Shown: positions 26,491-36,281, counted from the first letter of the stretch. The stretch is DNA of 64,000 bases from Fidelibacterota bacterium (GCA_945903705.1 CAMDOZ010000002.1:1-64000), one strand, 5' to 3'. The notes: generated from the sequence alone by a model not told the origin. Program-made: numbers and translations.

Positions 26491-27620
26491 CGGCCCGCAC
26501 GATCACCCGTCTTGATACGAGCACCGTCGGCCGCTGGTGGTGGACGGTCGACAAGTGGATGCTGGCCGCGACCGCGCTCCTGATCGCTATCGGCATTCTC
26601 CTCAATCTTGCCGCCGGTCCTCCCGCGGCCGAACGCATCGGCGCTGCGACGTTCCATTTCGTGCGCAAGCAGATGGTGTTTCTGCCGCTGGCGCTCTTCG
26701 TGATGTTTGCGATCTCGCTGCTCGCGCCGGTGAACGTACGCCGGTTTGCCGTGCTCGGTTTCCTGGTGGCGGGAGTCCTGACGCTGCTGACGCTCATCGT
26801 CGGCGACGACATCAACGGCGCGCGCCGGTGGCTCTCCATCGGCCCTCTGCACTTCGGCCAGCCGTCCGAGTTCGCCAAACCCTTTTTCGCGGTCGTGTCT
26901 GCCTGGATGTTCGCCGAGCACAAGATGCGCGAAGACTTCCCCGGCAACGCCATCGCCGTCGGCCTCCTGTTCGGGGTCGTCGCCGTGCTCCTGAGTCAAC
27001 CCGACATCGGAATGACCCTGGTCGTCTCCGCCGTGTGGTGTGCTCAGTTCTTCATCGCCGGCTTGCCGATCTTCTGGGTCATCCTGATCGCGATCATCGG
27101 CCTCGGCGCGCTGGTCGGCGCTTATTTCGCCTTCGATCACGTGGCGAGCCGCGTGGATCGCTTCATCGATCCCTCCAGCGGCGACACCTATCAGGTCACA
27201 CAGGCCATGCGCGCCTTCCAGCAAGGCGGGCTGTTCGGCCGCGGTCCCGGCGAAGGCCGCGTCAAGGAAGCGCTGCCGGACGCCCACACGGATTTCATCT
27301 TCGCGGTCGCGGGCGAAGAGTTCGGCGTATTCCTCTGCCTCGTCATCGTCGCACTGTTCGCGTTCATCGTTATCCGCGCCCTGACCAAGGTGATGCGCGA
27401 AGAGAACCTTTTCGTGCTGCTCGCCGTCGGCGGTCTTGCGGTGCAGTTCGGCCTTCAGGCGATGATCAATATGGCATCCAGCCTCCAGATGATGCCCACG
27501 AAGGGCATGACGCTCCCGTTCATCTCCTACGGCGGCTCGTCGCTGGTTGCCCTTGGTGTTGCGACCGGGATGATCCTTGCGCTCACGCGCCGCCGCCGCG
27601 ATCTGGAAGGCCGCCAATGA
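26487..27620 (+). CDS. ftsW: Septal peptidoglycan polymerase FtsW (SEDS family)
   Basis: Polytopic glycosyltransferase that polymerises lipid II at the septum together with FtsI. The ATG at 26487 overlaps the murD stop as ATGA and gives 377 residues; an in-frame GTG at 26466 would add seven. About ten membrane helices are visible. SEDS signatures include DDINGARRWLSIGPLHFGQPSEFAK, VLLSQPDIGMTLV, FGRGPGEGRVKEALPDAHTDFIFAVAGEEFG and MPTKGMTLPFISYGGSS. The last block with its Gly-Gly-Ser is a hallmark of the family. Overlaps murG by four bases. Confidence 0.96.
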   Translation: MTARTITRLDTSTVGRWWWTVDKWMLAATALLIAIGILLNLAAGPPAAERIGAATFHFVRKQMVFLPLALFVMFAISLLAPVNVRRFAVLGFLVAGVLTLLTLIVGDDINGARRWLSIGPLHFGQPSEFAKPFFAVVSAWMFAEHKMREDFPGNAIAVGLLFGVVAVLLSQPDIGMTLVVSAVWCAQFFIAGLPIFWVILIAIIGLGALVGAYFAFDHVASRVDRFIDPSSGDTYQVTQAMRAFQQGGLFGRGPGEGRVKEALPDAHTDFIFAVAGEEFGVFLCLVIVALFAFIVIRALTKVMREENLFVLLAVGGLAVQFGLQAMINMASSLQMMPTKGMTLPFISYGGSSLVALGVATGMILALTRRRRDLEGRQ

Positions 27621-28807
27621 GCAAGCGCACACCGCCCCTGGTCGTGCTTGCCGCCGGCGGAACCGGCGGCCACGTCTTCCCGGCCGAGGCGCTCGCGCAG
27701 GAGCTGATCGCCCGCGGCCACCGCCTCGCGCTCGTCACCGACAAGCGCGGCGCCGCCTACGGCGGTACGCTCGGCAGCATCGAGACCCATCACATCACCG
27801 CGGGCAGCCTGGCGGGCCAGGGCTTCCTCGGCCGCGTCAAAGGTCTTGTGAACATGGGCCGCGGCGTCCTCCAGGCGAAGTCCCTCCTCGCCCAGATGAA
27901 GCCCGAAGCTGTGGTCGGTTTCGGCGGCTATGCAGCGGCCCCGACCATGGTCGCGGCCCTGCAACTGAATATCCCCACCGTGATCCATGAGCAAAACGCC
28001 GTCCTCGGCCTCGCCAACCGCCTGCTGGCGGAGAAGGTCGACCGCGTCTGCACGTCGTTTGAGCTTGCGAAGAAAATCCCCAAAGAGGCGGAGATCATCC
28101 GCACCGGCATGCCGGTCCGCTCCGCGATCATTGCTACCGGCTATACGCCCTATCGCGCGCCCGGCGCCGACGGCTCGATCCGCCTCCTTGTTCTCGGCGG
28201 GAGCCAGGGTGCGCGCGTGTTCAGCGACGTGATCCCGGCGGCTGTGAAGCTTCTTCCCCTTGAGCTGCGCCGGCGCATGGAAATCTCGCAACAGAGCCGC
28301 CCGGAAGATCTCGACCGCGCGCACCAGGCCTACGTGGGCGCCGAAGCGCATGTGCAGCTCCGCCACTTCTTCGACAACGTGCCTGAGCTGCTTTCGAATG
28401 CACACCTTTTGATTTCGCGCTCCGGCGCCTCGACGGTCGCCGAAGTCAGCGCGGCGGGCCGGCCATCGCTTCTGGTGCCGTATCCCTTCGCCGCCGACGA
28501 TCATCAGACCTTCAACGCGCGCGCGCTCGAAGCGGCCGGCGGCGGCTGGATGATGCCGCAGACCAAGTTCACGCCGGAATCGCTCGCCGAACAGCTCGTG
28601 CGCCTCTTGACCCAACCGCAGCTCCTCGCCGACGGCGCTCAAAAGGCCGCTGCCTTCGCCATTCCCGACGCCGCCAACCGGCTCGCGAATGTGGTGGCCG
28701 CCGTGCTGCAGGGCGAGAACGGCGATCGGGTCAAGGCCGCTCCGGCCGCCGCGTCCAACACCGCTTCGTCCATCCCGACACAGAATATGAAAAGGGGAGC
28801 CGCTTAG
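27617..28807 (+). CDS. murG: UDP-GlcNAc:lipid I N-acetylglucosaminyltransferase
   Basis: Peripheral membrane GT-B enzyme that converts lipid I to lipid II on the inner face of the membrane. The ATG at 27617 overlaps the ftsW stop (ATGA) and gives 396 residues. Motifs: AAGGTGGHVFPAEALAQEL (G-loop 1), GFGGYAAAPTMVAA, PTVIHEQNAVLGLANRLL, GGSQGARVFSD (G-loop 3) and the donor-binding SGASTVAEVSAAGRPSLLVP and PFAADDHQTFNA. The C terminus carries an Ala-rich extension of about 30 residues. Confidence 0.97.
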   Translation: MSKRTPPLVVLAAGGTGGHVFPAEALAQELIARGHRLALVTDKRGAAYGGTLGSIETHHITAGSLAGQGFLGRVKGLVNMGRGVLQAKSLLAQMKPEAVVGFGGYAAAPTMVAALQLNIPTVIHEQNAVLGLANRLLAEKVDRVCTSFELAKKIPKEAEIIRTGMPVRSAIIATGYTPYRAPGADGSIRLLVLGGSQGARVFSDVIPAAVKLLPLELRRRMEISQQSRPEDLDRAHQAYVGAEAHVQLRHFFDNVPELLSNAHLLISRSGASTVAEVSAAGRPSLLVPYPFAADDHQTFNARALEAAGGGWMMPQTKFTPESLAEQLVRLLTQPQLLADGAQKAAAFAIPDAANRLANVVAAVLQGENGDRVKAAPAAASNTASSIPTQNMKRGAA

Positions 28808-30226
28808 ATGCAGTCCATGCCGCTCGATATCGGCATCATTCATTTCGTAGGCATCGGCGGCATCGGCATGTCGGGCATCGCGGAGGTCATGCATAACCTC
28901 GGCTATCAGGTGCAAGGCACCGATATCGCCCAGAATGCCAACGTCGACCGCCTGCGCGGGCTCGGTGTGCGCATCGAAGTCGGCCACCGCGCCGAGAATC
29001 TCGGCGAGGCGCGTGTCATCGTGACGTCGTCGGCGGTGAAACCCGACAATCCGGAAGTTGTCGCCGCCCGCAAGGCGATGCTGCCCATCGTGCGCCGCGC
29101 GGAGATGCTGGCCGAGCTCATGCGCCTCAAGTGGTCGGTGGCGGTTGGCGGCACGCACGGCAAGACCACGACGACGTCCCTCGTCGCTACGGTGCTCGAC
29201 GCCGCCGGCCTCGATCCCACCGTCATCAACGGCGGCATCATCAACGCCTACGGCACCAATGCGCGCCGCGGTGAGGGCGATTGGATGGTGGTGGAAGCCG
29301 ACGAGTCCGACGGCACCTTCACGCGCCTTCCCGCGACTATCGCCGTGGTCACCAACATCGATCCCGAGCACCTCGATTTCTACAAAGAGTTCTCGAAGGT
29401 CAAAGAAGCCTTCCGCACCTTCGTCGAATCCATTCCGTTCTACGGCTTCGCCGTGCTGTGCATCGATCATCCGGAAGTGCAGGCGCTGCTGCCGCAGCTC
29501 ACCGACCGCAAGATCATCAGCTACGGACTCAGCCCGCTGGCCCAGGTGCGAGGCCTGAATCTCGTACTCGATGCGACCGGCGTTCGCTTTGACGCCGCGC
29601 TCGGTGAACGCGTCACCGGCGGCGAGCGAGTGATCAAAGACATCCGTCTGACCATGTTCGGCCAGCACAATGTTCTGAACGCGCTGGCCGCGGTCTCCGT
29701 CGCCGCCGAGATGGGGATCGCCGACGATGTCATCCGCGAAGGCCTCGCGCGCTTCAAGGGCGTGAAACGCCGCTTCACCCGCGTCGGCGAAACAGGCGGG
29801 ATCACGGTCATCGACGATTACGGCCATCACCCGGTGGAGATCGCCGCGGTGCTCAAGGCGGCGCGCCAGGCCACCCAGGGGCGTGTCATCGCCGTTGTGC
29901 AGCCGCATCGCTTCAGCCGCCTTCAGTCGCTGTTCGCGGAGTTTTGCCAGTGCTTCAACGACGCCGACCATGTGGTCGTCGCCGACGTCTATCCCGCCGG
30001 CGAACAGCCGATCCCGGGCGTGGACCGCGACGCGCTGATCAACGGCCTTCATGCCCACGGCCATAAGGCCGTCACCGCGCTCATTTCGCCCAAGCACCTT
30101 GCAGCGGTCATCGACGACATCGCCAAGCCAGGCGATATCGTCGTGTGCCTCGGCGCCGGCAATATCACCGCCTGGGCGCACGCTCTGCCGAACGATCTCG
30201 CCGCGATCCAGCGGGGCAAAGCATGA
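28808..30226 (+). CDS. murC: UDP-MurNAc:L-alanine ligase
   Basis: First Mur ligase, adding L-Ala to UDP-MurNAc. The ATG follows the murG stop directly and has a GGGGAG ribosome-binding site eight bases upstream, within the end of murG. The 472-residue protein has [17 protein letters not shown], the P-loop [62 protein letters not shown] and [12 protein letters not shown]. Overlaps murB by four bases. Confidence 0.97.
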   Translation: MQSMPLDIGIIHFVGIGGIGMSGIAEVMHNLGYQVQGTDIAQNANVDRLRGLGVRIEVGHRAENLGEARVIVTSSAVKPDNPEVVAARKAMLPIVRRAEMLAELMRLKWSVAVGGTHGKTTTTSLVATVLDAAGLDPTVINGGIINAYGTNARRGEGDWMVVEADESDGTFTRLPATIAVVTNIDPEHLDFYKEFSKVKEAFRTFVESIPFYGFAVLCIDHPEVQALLPQLTDRKIISYGLSPLAQVRGLNLVLDATGVRFDAALGERVTGGERVIKDIRLTMFGQHNVLNALAAVSVAAEMGIADDVIREGLARFKGVKRRFTRVGETGGITVIDDYGHHPVEIAAVLKAARQATQGRVIAVVQPHRFSRLQSLFAEFCQCFNDADHVVVADVYPAGEQPIPGVDRDALINGLHAHGHKAVTALISPKHLAAVIDDIAKPGDIVVCLGAGNITAWAHALPNDLAAIQRGKA

Positions 30227-31179
30227 TGGCTGCGCGGCGCATCCGCACCGATCTCGCCGAACGTCTGCCCCGCGTCCGCGGCCGGTACGACGTGATGGCC
30301 GATCTCGGCCGCATGACATGGTTCCGTGTCGGCGGCCCGGCGGAAGTGCTGTTCGCGCCCGCGGATACCGAAGATCTCGCCCACTTCCTCAAGGGCAAGC
30401 CCGAGGATGTGCCCCTTTCCGTCGTCGGCCTCGGCTCCAACATGCTGGTGCGCGACGGCGGCGTGCCCGGCGTCGTCATTCATTTGGGCAAGGCGTTCTG
30501 CGGTATCGTCACGGACGGCCTGAAAATTCGCTGCGGCGCAGGCGCGGTGGATGCCAGCGTCGCCACCGCGTCGCGCGACGCCTCGATCACCGGTCTCGAA
30601 TTCCTGACGGGCATTCCCGGCACCATCGGCGGGGGCTTACGCATGAACGCGGGCGCCTACGGCGCCGAGATCAAGGACGTGTTTGTGAGCGCGACCGCCC
30701 TCGACGCCAAGGGCGAGGTTCACCAGCTCGACGCCGCCGCCATGGGATTCTCGTACCGCCACAGCGACGTCGCAGAAAATTGGATTTTCACCGGGGCCGA
30801 GCTGCAAGGCACGCCCGGCAACCAGGACGCCATCACCGCGCGCATCCGCGAAATCCGCGCCGAGCGCGAACAGTCACAGCCGACGCAGGCCCGCACCGGT
30901 GGGTCGACCTTCGCTAATCCGCCCGGCTCCAAGGCCTGGGCGCTGGTGGATGCCGCCGGCTGCCGCGGTCTTGTGCGCGGCGGTGCGCAGATCTCCCACA
31001 AGCATGCGAACTTCCTGATCAACACCGGCACCGCCACCGCCGCCGACCTCGAAGGCCTCGGCGAAGAAGTGCGCAAGCGGGTGAAGGATCACTCGGGCGT
31101 CGAACTCGTGTGGGAAGTGCGTCGTATTGGTGTCGCCGCCGACGATCCGGCCGCTCTCCTGCGGGGGGCGCGCCAATGA
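30223..31179 (+). CDS. murB: UDP-N-acetylenolpyruvoylglucosamine reductase
   Basis: FAD/NADPH enzyme reducing enolpyruvyl-UDP-GlcNAc to UDP-MurNAc, the precursor for MurC. The ATG at 30223 overlaps the murC stop (ATGA), and gives 318 residues. Flavin-binding and catalytic blocks: [60 protein letters not shown], and [12 protein letters not shown], whose Ser is the proton donor, then [17 protein letters not shown] and the Glu in [10 protein letters not shown]. Length and lack of an insertion fit the type II short enzyme. Overlaps ddl by four bases. Confidence 0.96.
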   Translation: MMAARRIRTDLAERLPRVRGRYDVMADLGRMTWFRVGGPAEVLFAPADTEDLAHFLKGKPEDVPLSVVGLGSNMLVRDGGVPGVVIHLGKAFCGIVTDGLKIRCGAGAVDASVATASRDASITGLEFLTGIPGTIGGGLRMNAGAYGAEIKDVFVSATALDAKGEVHQLDAAAMGFSYRHSDVAENWIFTGAELQGTPGNQDAITARIREIRAEREQSQPTQARTGGSTFANPPGSKAWALVDAAGCRGLVRGGAQISHKHANFLINTGTATAADLEGLGEEVRKRVKDHSGVELVWEVRRIGVAADDPAALLRGARQ

Positions 31180-32099
31180 AGCGCCCGTCGGTGATTAAAC
31201 GCGTCGCTGTGCTGTGCGGCGGCTTCTCCAAGGAGCGCGAGGTTTCCCTCGTTTCCGGCGGAGGAGCCGAACGTGCGCTCCGCGGCAAGGGTCTCGACGT
31301 CACCAAGATCGACGTACCGCGCGACATGGCGTCGCTTGTCGGCCAGATCAATGCCGCGAAGCCCGACGCCGTGTTCAACGCCCTTCATGGCCGCTACGGC
31401 GAAGACGGTTGTATCCAGGGTCTCTTGGACATGATGGCCCTGCCCTACACCAATTCGGGGCGCCTCGCCTCCGCCGTCGCCATGGATAAGCCCGCAGCCA
31501 AACGCATGTTCGCAGCGGCCGGCATCCCCGTGGCCGAGGAAAAGATCGTCACAATCGCTGAAGCCGAGGCGGGCGACGTGATGGACCGGCCCTATGTTCT
31601 GAAGCCCGTGGATGAAGGTTCGAGCGTCGGCGTGAAGATCGTGCGTAAGGGCGACAATCATCCGCCCCTGGACGATTTGGGACTGGGGCCCGACGACTTC
31701 ATCATGGCCGAGCGGTTCATTCCGGGGCGCGAGTTCACCGTCGCCGTCATGGGCGACCGGCCGCTCGCGGTGACCGAGATTACGACCGAGCGCGACTTCT
31801 ACGATTACGAAGCCAAATACGCCAAGGGCGGTTCGCAACATGCGCTTCCGGCCGACCTGCCGCGCGCGCAGTACCAGCAGGCGATGGCCTACTCGCTGCT
31901 CGCTCACCAAGTGCTCGGCTGCCGCGGCGTCTCGCGCGCCGACATGCGCCTCGAGGGCGATACCTTCTACATGCTCGAAGTGAATACGCAGCCGGGCCTG
32001 ACGCCGACGTCGCTTGTGCCCGAGCAGGCCGCCTACATCGGCATGCCGTTCGAAGATCTCATGTACTGGATGGTGGAGCACGCCCAATGCGACGCCTGA
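31176..32099 (+). CDS. ddl: D-alanine--D-alanine ligase
   Basis: ATP-grasp enzyme joining two D-alanines for use by MurF. The 307-residue protein begins [25 protein letters not shown] (serine and glutamate of the first D-Ala site), then ALHGRYGEDGCIQGLLDMM, SAVAMDKPAAKRMFAAAGIP, VLKPVDEGSSVGVKIV, GREFTVAVMGDRPLAVTEI and the Mg-binding EVNTQPGLTPTSLVPEQA. Position between murB and ftsQ is the standard alphaproteobacterial order. ATGA overlap with murB; its 3' end overlaps ftsQ by 13 bases. Confidence 0.97.
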   Translation: MKRPSVIKRVAVLCGGFSKEREVSLVSGGGAERALRGKGLDVTKIDVPRDMASLVGQINAAKPDAVFNALHGRYGEDGCIQGLLDMMALPYTNSGRLASAVAMDKPAAKRMFAAAGIPVAEEKIVTIAEAEAGDVMDRPYVLKPVDEGSSVGVKIVRKGDNHPPLDDLGLGPDDFIMAERFIPGREFTVAVMGDRPLAVTEITTERDFYDYEAKYAKGGSQHALPADLPRAQYQQAMAYSLLAHQVLGCRGVSRADMRLEGDTFYMLEVNTQPGLTPTSLVPEQAAYIGMPFEDLMYWMVEHAQCDA

Positions 32100-32908
32100 T
32101 ATTCCACCTCGTCGCCGTTGCCGTCTGCGTGGGGGCCCTTGCCGCCGCGGTCAAGTTCACGCCGGTGGCGCAGATCTCGGCGAGCGTCATGGAGTCCGCC
32201 GACGACGCTTTCATCGATATCAGCGCTGGCCTCGGTTTCCGCCTGGACGCGCTCACTGTCGAGGGCCGCACCATGACCGCGAGCGTGGATCTCCTCGGCG
32301 CATTGGACGCCGAGCGGGGCACACCGATCGCCGCCATCGACGTCGCTAAGGCGCGGAGCAAGGTCGAAGCGCTGCCCTGGGTGAAAAGTGCAAAGATCGA
32401 GCGCCGCCTGCCCGGCACGATCCACATGGTGCTCGAAGAACGCGTGCCCTACGCGCTGTGGCAGCGGGGCGAGCGCTATACGTTGGTGGACCACGAAGGC
32501 CATTTGATCGTCGATGTGCCGGAGTCCGATAGCCGCCTGCCGCTCATCGTCGGGACCGATGCCCCGGCCGCCGCCGCAGCGCTGTTCGAGACCTTGAAAA
32601 AGGAACCGGAGCTCGCGCGCCGCGTCCAGGCCGCCGTACGGGTCGGCGCGCGGCGATGGAATATTCATCTCGACGCTTATGAAGACGGAATTTCGGTGCG
32701 TCTGCCGGAAGAGAACATGGACGAGGCCTGGTCGCGCCTCGCCACGCTCGAACGCGATCACAAGATCCTGGAGCGCGATCTCGAGTTCATCGATCTCAGG
32801 TTGGAAGATCAATTGGTCGTGCGGTTGCGCAAGGGCGAGAACGAGAAGACTCCCGCCGAGGCCGGCACCGCAAAGCCGCCGGTCGTCCCAGTTAAACAAA
32901 GCCTTTGA
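32087..32908 (+). CDS. ftsQ: Cell division protein FtsQ
   Basis: Bitopic divisome protein that recruits FtsL/FtsB. The 273-residue chain has only three residues before its membrane helix (IFHLVAVAVCVGALAAAV), a POTRA domain (VEGRTMTASVDLLGALD to MVLEERVPYALW) and the FtsQ beta domain (YTLVDHEGHLIVDV, ALFETLKKEP and onwards). The cytoplasmic N terminus is much shorter than in many alphaproteobacterial FtsQ proteins, so an upstream start inside ddl is possible but unsupported. 24 bases separate it from ftsA. Confidence 0.88.
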   Translation: MRRLIFHLVAVAVCVGALAAAVKFTPVAQISASVMESADDAFIDISAGLGFRLDALTVEGRTMTASVDLLGALDAERGTPIAAIDVAKARSKVEALPWVKSAKIERRLPGTIHMVLEERVPYALWQRGERYTLVDHEGHLIVDVPESDSRLPLIVGTDAPAAAAALFETLKKEPELARRVQAAVRVGARRWNIHLDAYEDGISVRLPEENMDEAWSRLATLERDHKILERDLEFIDLRLEDQLVVRLRKGENEKTPAEAGTAKPPVVPVKQSL

Positions 32909-32932
32909 GCGGGAAGGCAAAGGGGAAAGAAC

Positions 32933-34204
32933 ATGTTCGGTAAGGGCACATTGACGGGAGCGGGTGCACTCGCGCCCCACAGTACTTTCGCCGCGCTGGA
33001 TGTCGGCACGACGAAGATCGCGTGCTTCATCGGTCAGATGGGAGAAGGCGAGCTGCACATCATCGGCTCGGGCCATCATCGGGCGCGCGGCATGCGCGGC
33101 GGCCAGGTGACAAATCTCGACGAAGCGGAAGCGTCCGTGCGCGCCGCCGTCGACGCCGCAGAGCAGATGGCCAACAGCCGGGTCGACAAGGTGTTCGTGA
33201 ACGTCTCCTGTGGTGCACCGCAGTCCACGCGCGTGGATGTCGAGCTCGCGGTGGCAGGCCACCAGATCCGCGACACCGACGTGCGCCGCGTGCTGGAGCA
33301 CGGCAGCGCCCAGTACGATCCGATCGAGCGCGAACTGATCCACTGCATCCCGACCGGCTACTCCATCGACGGCGGCAACGGCATCATCGACCCGCGCGGC
33401 ATGTACGGCGGCAAGCTCGGAGTGAATATCCACCTCGTCACCGCCGCGGTCGGCCCGTCCCGGAACCTCTCCTCCGTTATCGAGCGCTGCGACCTCGACA
33501 TGGAAGACCGCGTGGTCTCTCCCTACGCCTCGGGACTTGCCTGTCTCGTCGACGACGAAAAGGATCTCGGCGTCACCGTCATCGACATGGGCGGCGGCAC
33601 GACATCCATCGCCGTCTTCATGGAAAGCCAAGTGGTCTACGTCGAGACGATCCCTGTGGGTGGTATGCACGTAACCGCGGATATCGCCAAAGGCTTGTCT
33701 ACCCCTGTCGCCCGCGCCGAGCGCCTGAAGACGGTCTACGGGTCCGTCATGCAGACCCCCGGCGACAACCGTGAACTGTTGAAGGTGCCCCTCGTCGGCG
33801 AAGAAGACGAGGAGAGCGCCAACGAAATTCCGAAATCTCTGCTCGTACAGATCGTCCAGGCGCGCATCGAAGAGACGCTCGAACTCGTGCGCTCTCATCT
33901 GGAAGCGTCCGGCTTCGCGAAGAAGGCCGGCCGGCGCGTGGTTCTGACGGGCGGCGCGAGCCAGCTCGAAGGTGTGCGCGATCTCGCCGAGCTGATCCTC
34001 GACAAGCAGGTTCGTCTGGGACGTCCGCGGATGATCCGCGGACTACCGGACTCCATGTCGGGCCCTGCGTTCGCAACCGGCGTTGGGTTGCTGCGCTACG
34101 GCCTGCGTGAACACGTCGCGAGACCCGACTATGCGGCTATGGACGCCGCCAAAAACAAGGGCAGCTTCGGCCGGATCGGCCATTGGCTGCGGGAGAATTT
34201 CTAG
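32933..34204 (+). CDS. ftsA: Cell division protein FtsA
   Basis: Actin-like ATPase that tethers FtsZ filaments to the membrane. The 423-residue protein has a phosphate-1 motif AALDVGTTKIACFIG near residue 22, VNVSCGAPQST and the 1C domain, the phosphate-2 motif VIDMGGGTTSIAVF, an adenosine motif VVLTGGASQLEGV and the C-terminal amphipathic helix FGRIGHWLRENF that inserts into the membrane. Its stop codon overlaps the left edge of a palindromic repeat at 34203-34253. Confidence 0.97.
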   Translation: MFGKGTLTGAGALAPHSTFAALDVGTTKIACFIGQMGEGELHIIGSGHHRARGMRGGQVTNLDEAEASVRAAVDAAEQMANSRVDKVFVNVSCGAPQSTRVDVELAVAGHQIRDTDVRRVLEHGSAQYDPIERELIHCIPTGYSIDGGNGIIDPRGMYGGKLGVNIHLVTAAVGPSRNLSSVIERCDLDMEDRVVSPYASGLACLVDDEKDLGVTVIDMGGGTTSIAVFMESQVVYVETIPVGGMHVTADIAKGLSTPVARAERLKTVYGSVMQTPGDNRELLKVPLVGEEDEESANEIPKSLLVQIVQARIEETLELVRSHLEASGFAKKAGRRVVLTGGASQLEGVRDLAELILDKQVRLGRPRMIRGLPDSMSGPAFATGVGLLRYGLREHVARPDYAAMDAAKNKGSFGRIGHWLRENF

Positions 34205-34253
34205 GCGTGATCCGGAAAAGTGGACTTTCCGGTTTTCCGAAAAGATCACGCCT
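34203..34253. repeat. Palindromic repeat (GGCGTGATCCGGAAAAGTGG type)
   Basis: Outer arms AGGCGTGATC (34203-34212) and GATCACGCCT (34244-34253) are perfect 10-base complements. Inside, CCGGAAA and TTTCCGG form a second hairpin around AGTGGAC. I recognise this as a type of intergenic element, with the core CCGGAAAAGTGG, that recurs in Hyphomicrobiales genomes. It starts within the last two bases of the ftsA stop. The following A run (CCTAAAAAAA) gives no plus-strand T tail. The remainder of 34254-34401 is leader sequence ahead of ftsZ. Confidence 0.8.
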
Positions 34254-34401
34254 AAAAAAATGAGAGAGGACAGGTAACGAAGCAACGGCGGCTGGCGCAA
34301 GTTGAACCGGTCGACGAGCGCTAAGTCGAACAAGAAAAAGAAACCAAGACGAACAAACTAACCCGTTGCAACGAACAAAATGACATTTGGAGGCTGCAAA
34401 A

Positions 34402-36177
34402 ATGACCATCAACATCAGCGTACCTAAGACGACGATAGAGGCGCAGCTCAAGCCGCGCATCAGCGTCATCGGCGTGGGCGGCGCCGGCGGAAATGCCGTC
34501 AACAACATGATCCAGAGCGCCATGGAAGGCTGCGATTTCATCGTCGCCAACACCGACGCTCAGGCTCTGGCTTCGTCCCGTACCGATCGGCGCATCCAAC
34601 TCGGCCGCGACACGACACAAGGCTTGGGCGCAGGCGCCCAGCCGCTGGTCGGCCGCGACGCCGCCGAGGAAGCGGTTGAAGTGATCGCCCGCGAGCTCGA
34701 CGGCTCGCACATGGCGTTCATCACGGCCGGAATGGGCGGCGGCACGGGAACGGGCGCTGCGCCCGTGATCGCGCGCATCGCACGCGAAATGGGCGTTCTG
34801 ACCGTCGGCGTGGTGACCAAGCCTTTCCACTTCGAAGGGGTGCACCGTATGCGCCTTGCCGAAGCGGGCATTGAAGACCTGGCCGCCGTCGTCGACACAC
34901 TCATCATCATCCCGAACCAGAACCTGTTCCGCGTCGCCAACGAGAAGACGACCTTCGCCGATGCCTTCAAGATGGCGGACGACGTGCTTCATGGCGGCGT
35001 ACGAAGCGTGACCGACCTCATGATGATGCCGGGCATGATCAACCTCGACTTCGCCGACGTCCGTACCGTGATGAAGGAAATGGGCCGGGCGATGATGGGT
35101 ACCGGTGAGGCCAGCGGCGAGCGCCGTGCGCTCGACGCGGCCGAAGCGGCCATCGCCAACCCGCTCCTGGAAGACACGTCGATGAGAGGCGCCAAGGGCG
35201 TGCTCATCAACATCACCGGCGGGTCGGACATCACGCTGTTCGAAGTCGACGAAGCCGCGAACAGAATCCGCGATGAAGTGGAAAGCGATGCCCACATCAT
35301 CTTCGGTTCGTGCTTCAGCGAAGCGATGGAGGGCAAGATCCGCGTCTCGGTGGTGGCCACGGGTATTGAATCGGCCGCGGGCGTCCAGCCTCGCCCGATC
35401 AACGTGCGGGCCGAAACGCGCGCGACAGCGAGACGCATGCCGGAAATCCGTACGTCGGCGGCCGCGGTCGCCCGCGTACCGGTCACCCCGGTGGCGGCGG
35501 CTCCAGTCCAGGCGGCAGCCCCTGCTCCGGTGCCGGCGCCGATGCAGGCTTCGTTCGCAGGCTTCGGCGGTCCAACCCTCGCGCCGGCCACCGGCACGAT
35601 GGACCTTCAGGCTGAAGAACAGGCTCTGATGGAAATGGCCGCGGCGGTCCGTGCCGAGCTCCAAGCTGCCGCACCGGCGCCTGAAGCGCGGCCCGAGCCC
35701 GTCATGGCCGCGCCCATGTCGTTCCAGGCGGCGGCTCCGGCCCCGATCGCCTCGCAAGCCGCGGCGGTCGCTGAAGCTGTGGCAAGGGCCCCGGCGGCGG
35801 CTCCGCCGCGTATGACGATCGCACCCAGAGACGTGTTCATTCCGAGGGCGGCCGTGGAACCGCGGCTGGACTTCCGGATGGACGCTGCGACCGAAAACGC
35901 GGCCGTGATGCCGATGGCAGCTGCCGCCCCGGCGCCGGTCGAAGCCGCGGCTCCTGCGCCGGCGGCGCCGAAGCAGGAAGGCGGCCGTGTCAGCTTGTTC
36001 GGCCGTTACCGCAGCCTGACCTCGCGTCCGAAGGTCGAAGAGGTCAAGGCGCCCGAGCCACAAGCCAAGGCGCCGGCGGGGATTAACATCTCGGTCGGCC
36101 CCATGGACCGCCCGATTTCGTCTCACGACGAGGATGAGCTGGAAATCCCGGCTTTCCTGCGCCGCCAGGCGAACTAA
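34402..36177 (+). CDS. ftsZ: Cell division protein FtsZ
   Basis: Tubulin-like GTPase forming the Z ring. The ATG at 34402 has GGAGG nine bases before it; an in-frame TTG at 34387 overlaps that ribosome-binding site. The 591-residue chain has a GTPase core to about residue 320 ([10 protein letters not shown], tubulin signature GGGTGTG at 112-118, [25 protein letters not shown]), then a very long Ala/Pro-rich linker of about 240 residues, then the conserved C-terminal peptide [13 protein letters not shown] that binds FtsA and other partners. Last gene of the dcw cluster, followed by a terminator; the 197-base gap before it may hold a separate promoter. Confidence 0.97.
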   Translation: MTINISVPKTTIEAQLKPRISVIGVGGAGGNAVNNMIQSAMEGCDFIVANTDAQALASSRTDRRIQLGRDTTQGLGAGAQPLVGRDAAEEAVEVIARELDGSHMAFITAGMGGGTGTGAAPVIARIAREMGVLTVGVVTKPFHFEGVHRMRLAEAGIEDLAAVVDTLIIIPNQNLFRVANEKTTFADAFKMADDVLHGGVRSVTDLMMMPGMINLDFADVRTVMKEMGRAMMGTGEASGERRALDAAEAAIANPLLEDTSMRGAKGVLINITGGSDITLFEVDEAANRIRDEVESDAHIIFGSCFSEAMEGKIRVSVVATGIESAAGVQPRPINVRAETRATARRMPEIRTSAAAVARVPVTPVAAAPVQAAAPAPVPAPMQASFAGFGGPTLAPATGTMDLQAEEQALMEMAAAVRAELQAAAPAPEARPEPVMAAPMSFQAAAPAPIASQAAAVAEAVARAPAAAPPRMTIAPRDVFIPRAAVEPRLDFRMDAATENAAVMPMAAAAPAPVEAAAPAPAAPKQEGGRVSLFGRYRSLTSRPKVEEVKAPEPQAKAPAGINISVGPMDRPISSHDEDELEIPAFLRRQAN

Positions 36178-36209
36178 AGCCTAAAGCGACTAAAGCCACC
36201 AATGTCGGG

Positions 36210-36244
36210 AGGCCCGCATCTTGCGATGCGGGCCTTTCGCTTTT
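36210..36244 (+). terminator. Intrinsic terminator after ftsZ
   Basis: Arms AGGCCCGCAT (36210-36219) and ATGCGGGCCT (36226-36235) with loop CTTGCG, then TTCGCTTTT. It marks the end of the dcw transcript before the enoyl-CoA hydratase gene. Confidence 0.88.
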
Positions 36245-36281
36245 AAAGAAGGGCCATCTTCACCCCCTTATGGAGGGCAGC

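Noticed and set aside
26537-27616. Open frame upstream of and continuous with murG, making a 756-residue protein
   Set aside because: It is a shadow of ftsW in another frame with no homologous character. MurG starts at the ATG 27617, which overlaps the ftsW stop, and the glycine-rich loop expected near its N terminus follows directly.
26304-27632. 442-residue open frame antisense to ftsW
   Set aside because: Its composition (His, Asp, Glu, Arg and Gln) is the complement of a membrane protein's codons; no recognisable domain.
27527-30319. 930-residue open frame antisense to ftsW, murG and murC
   Set aside because: High-GC codon bias opens this frame opposite long genes. The translation is rich in Arg, His, Asp and Gly and matches no family, while murG and murC on the other strand have all active-site motifs.
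32033-33898. 621-residue open frame antisense to ftsQ and ftsA
   Set aside because: Shadow frame with repetitive Asp/His/Val/Arg content; FtsA motifs lie on the opposite strand.
34321-36126. 601-residue open frame antisense to ftsZ
   Set aside because: Arg/His-rich shadow caused by the Ala/Pro-rich FtsZ linker; no family resemblance and no start context.
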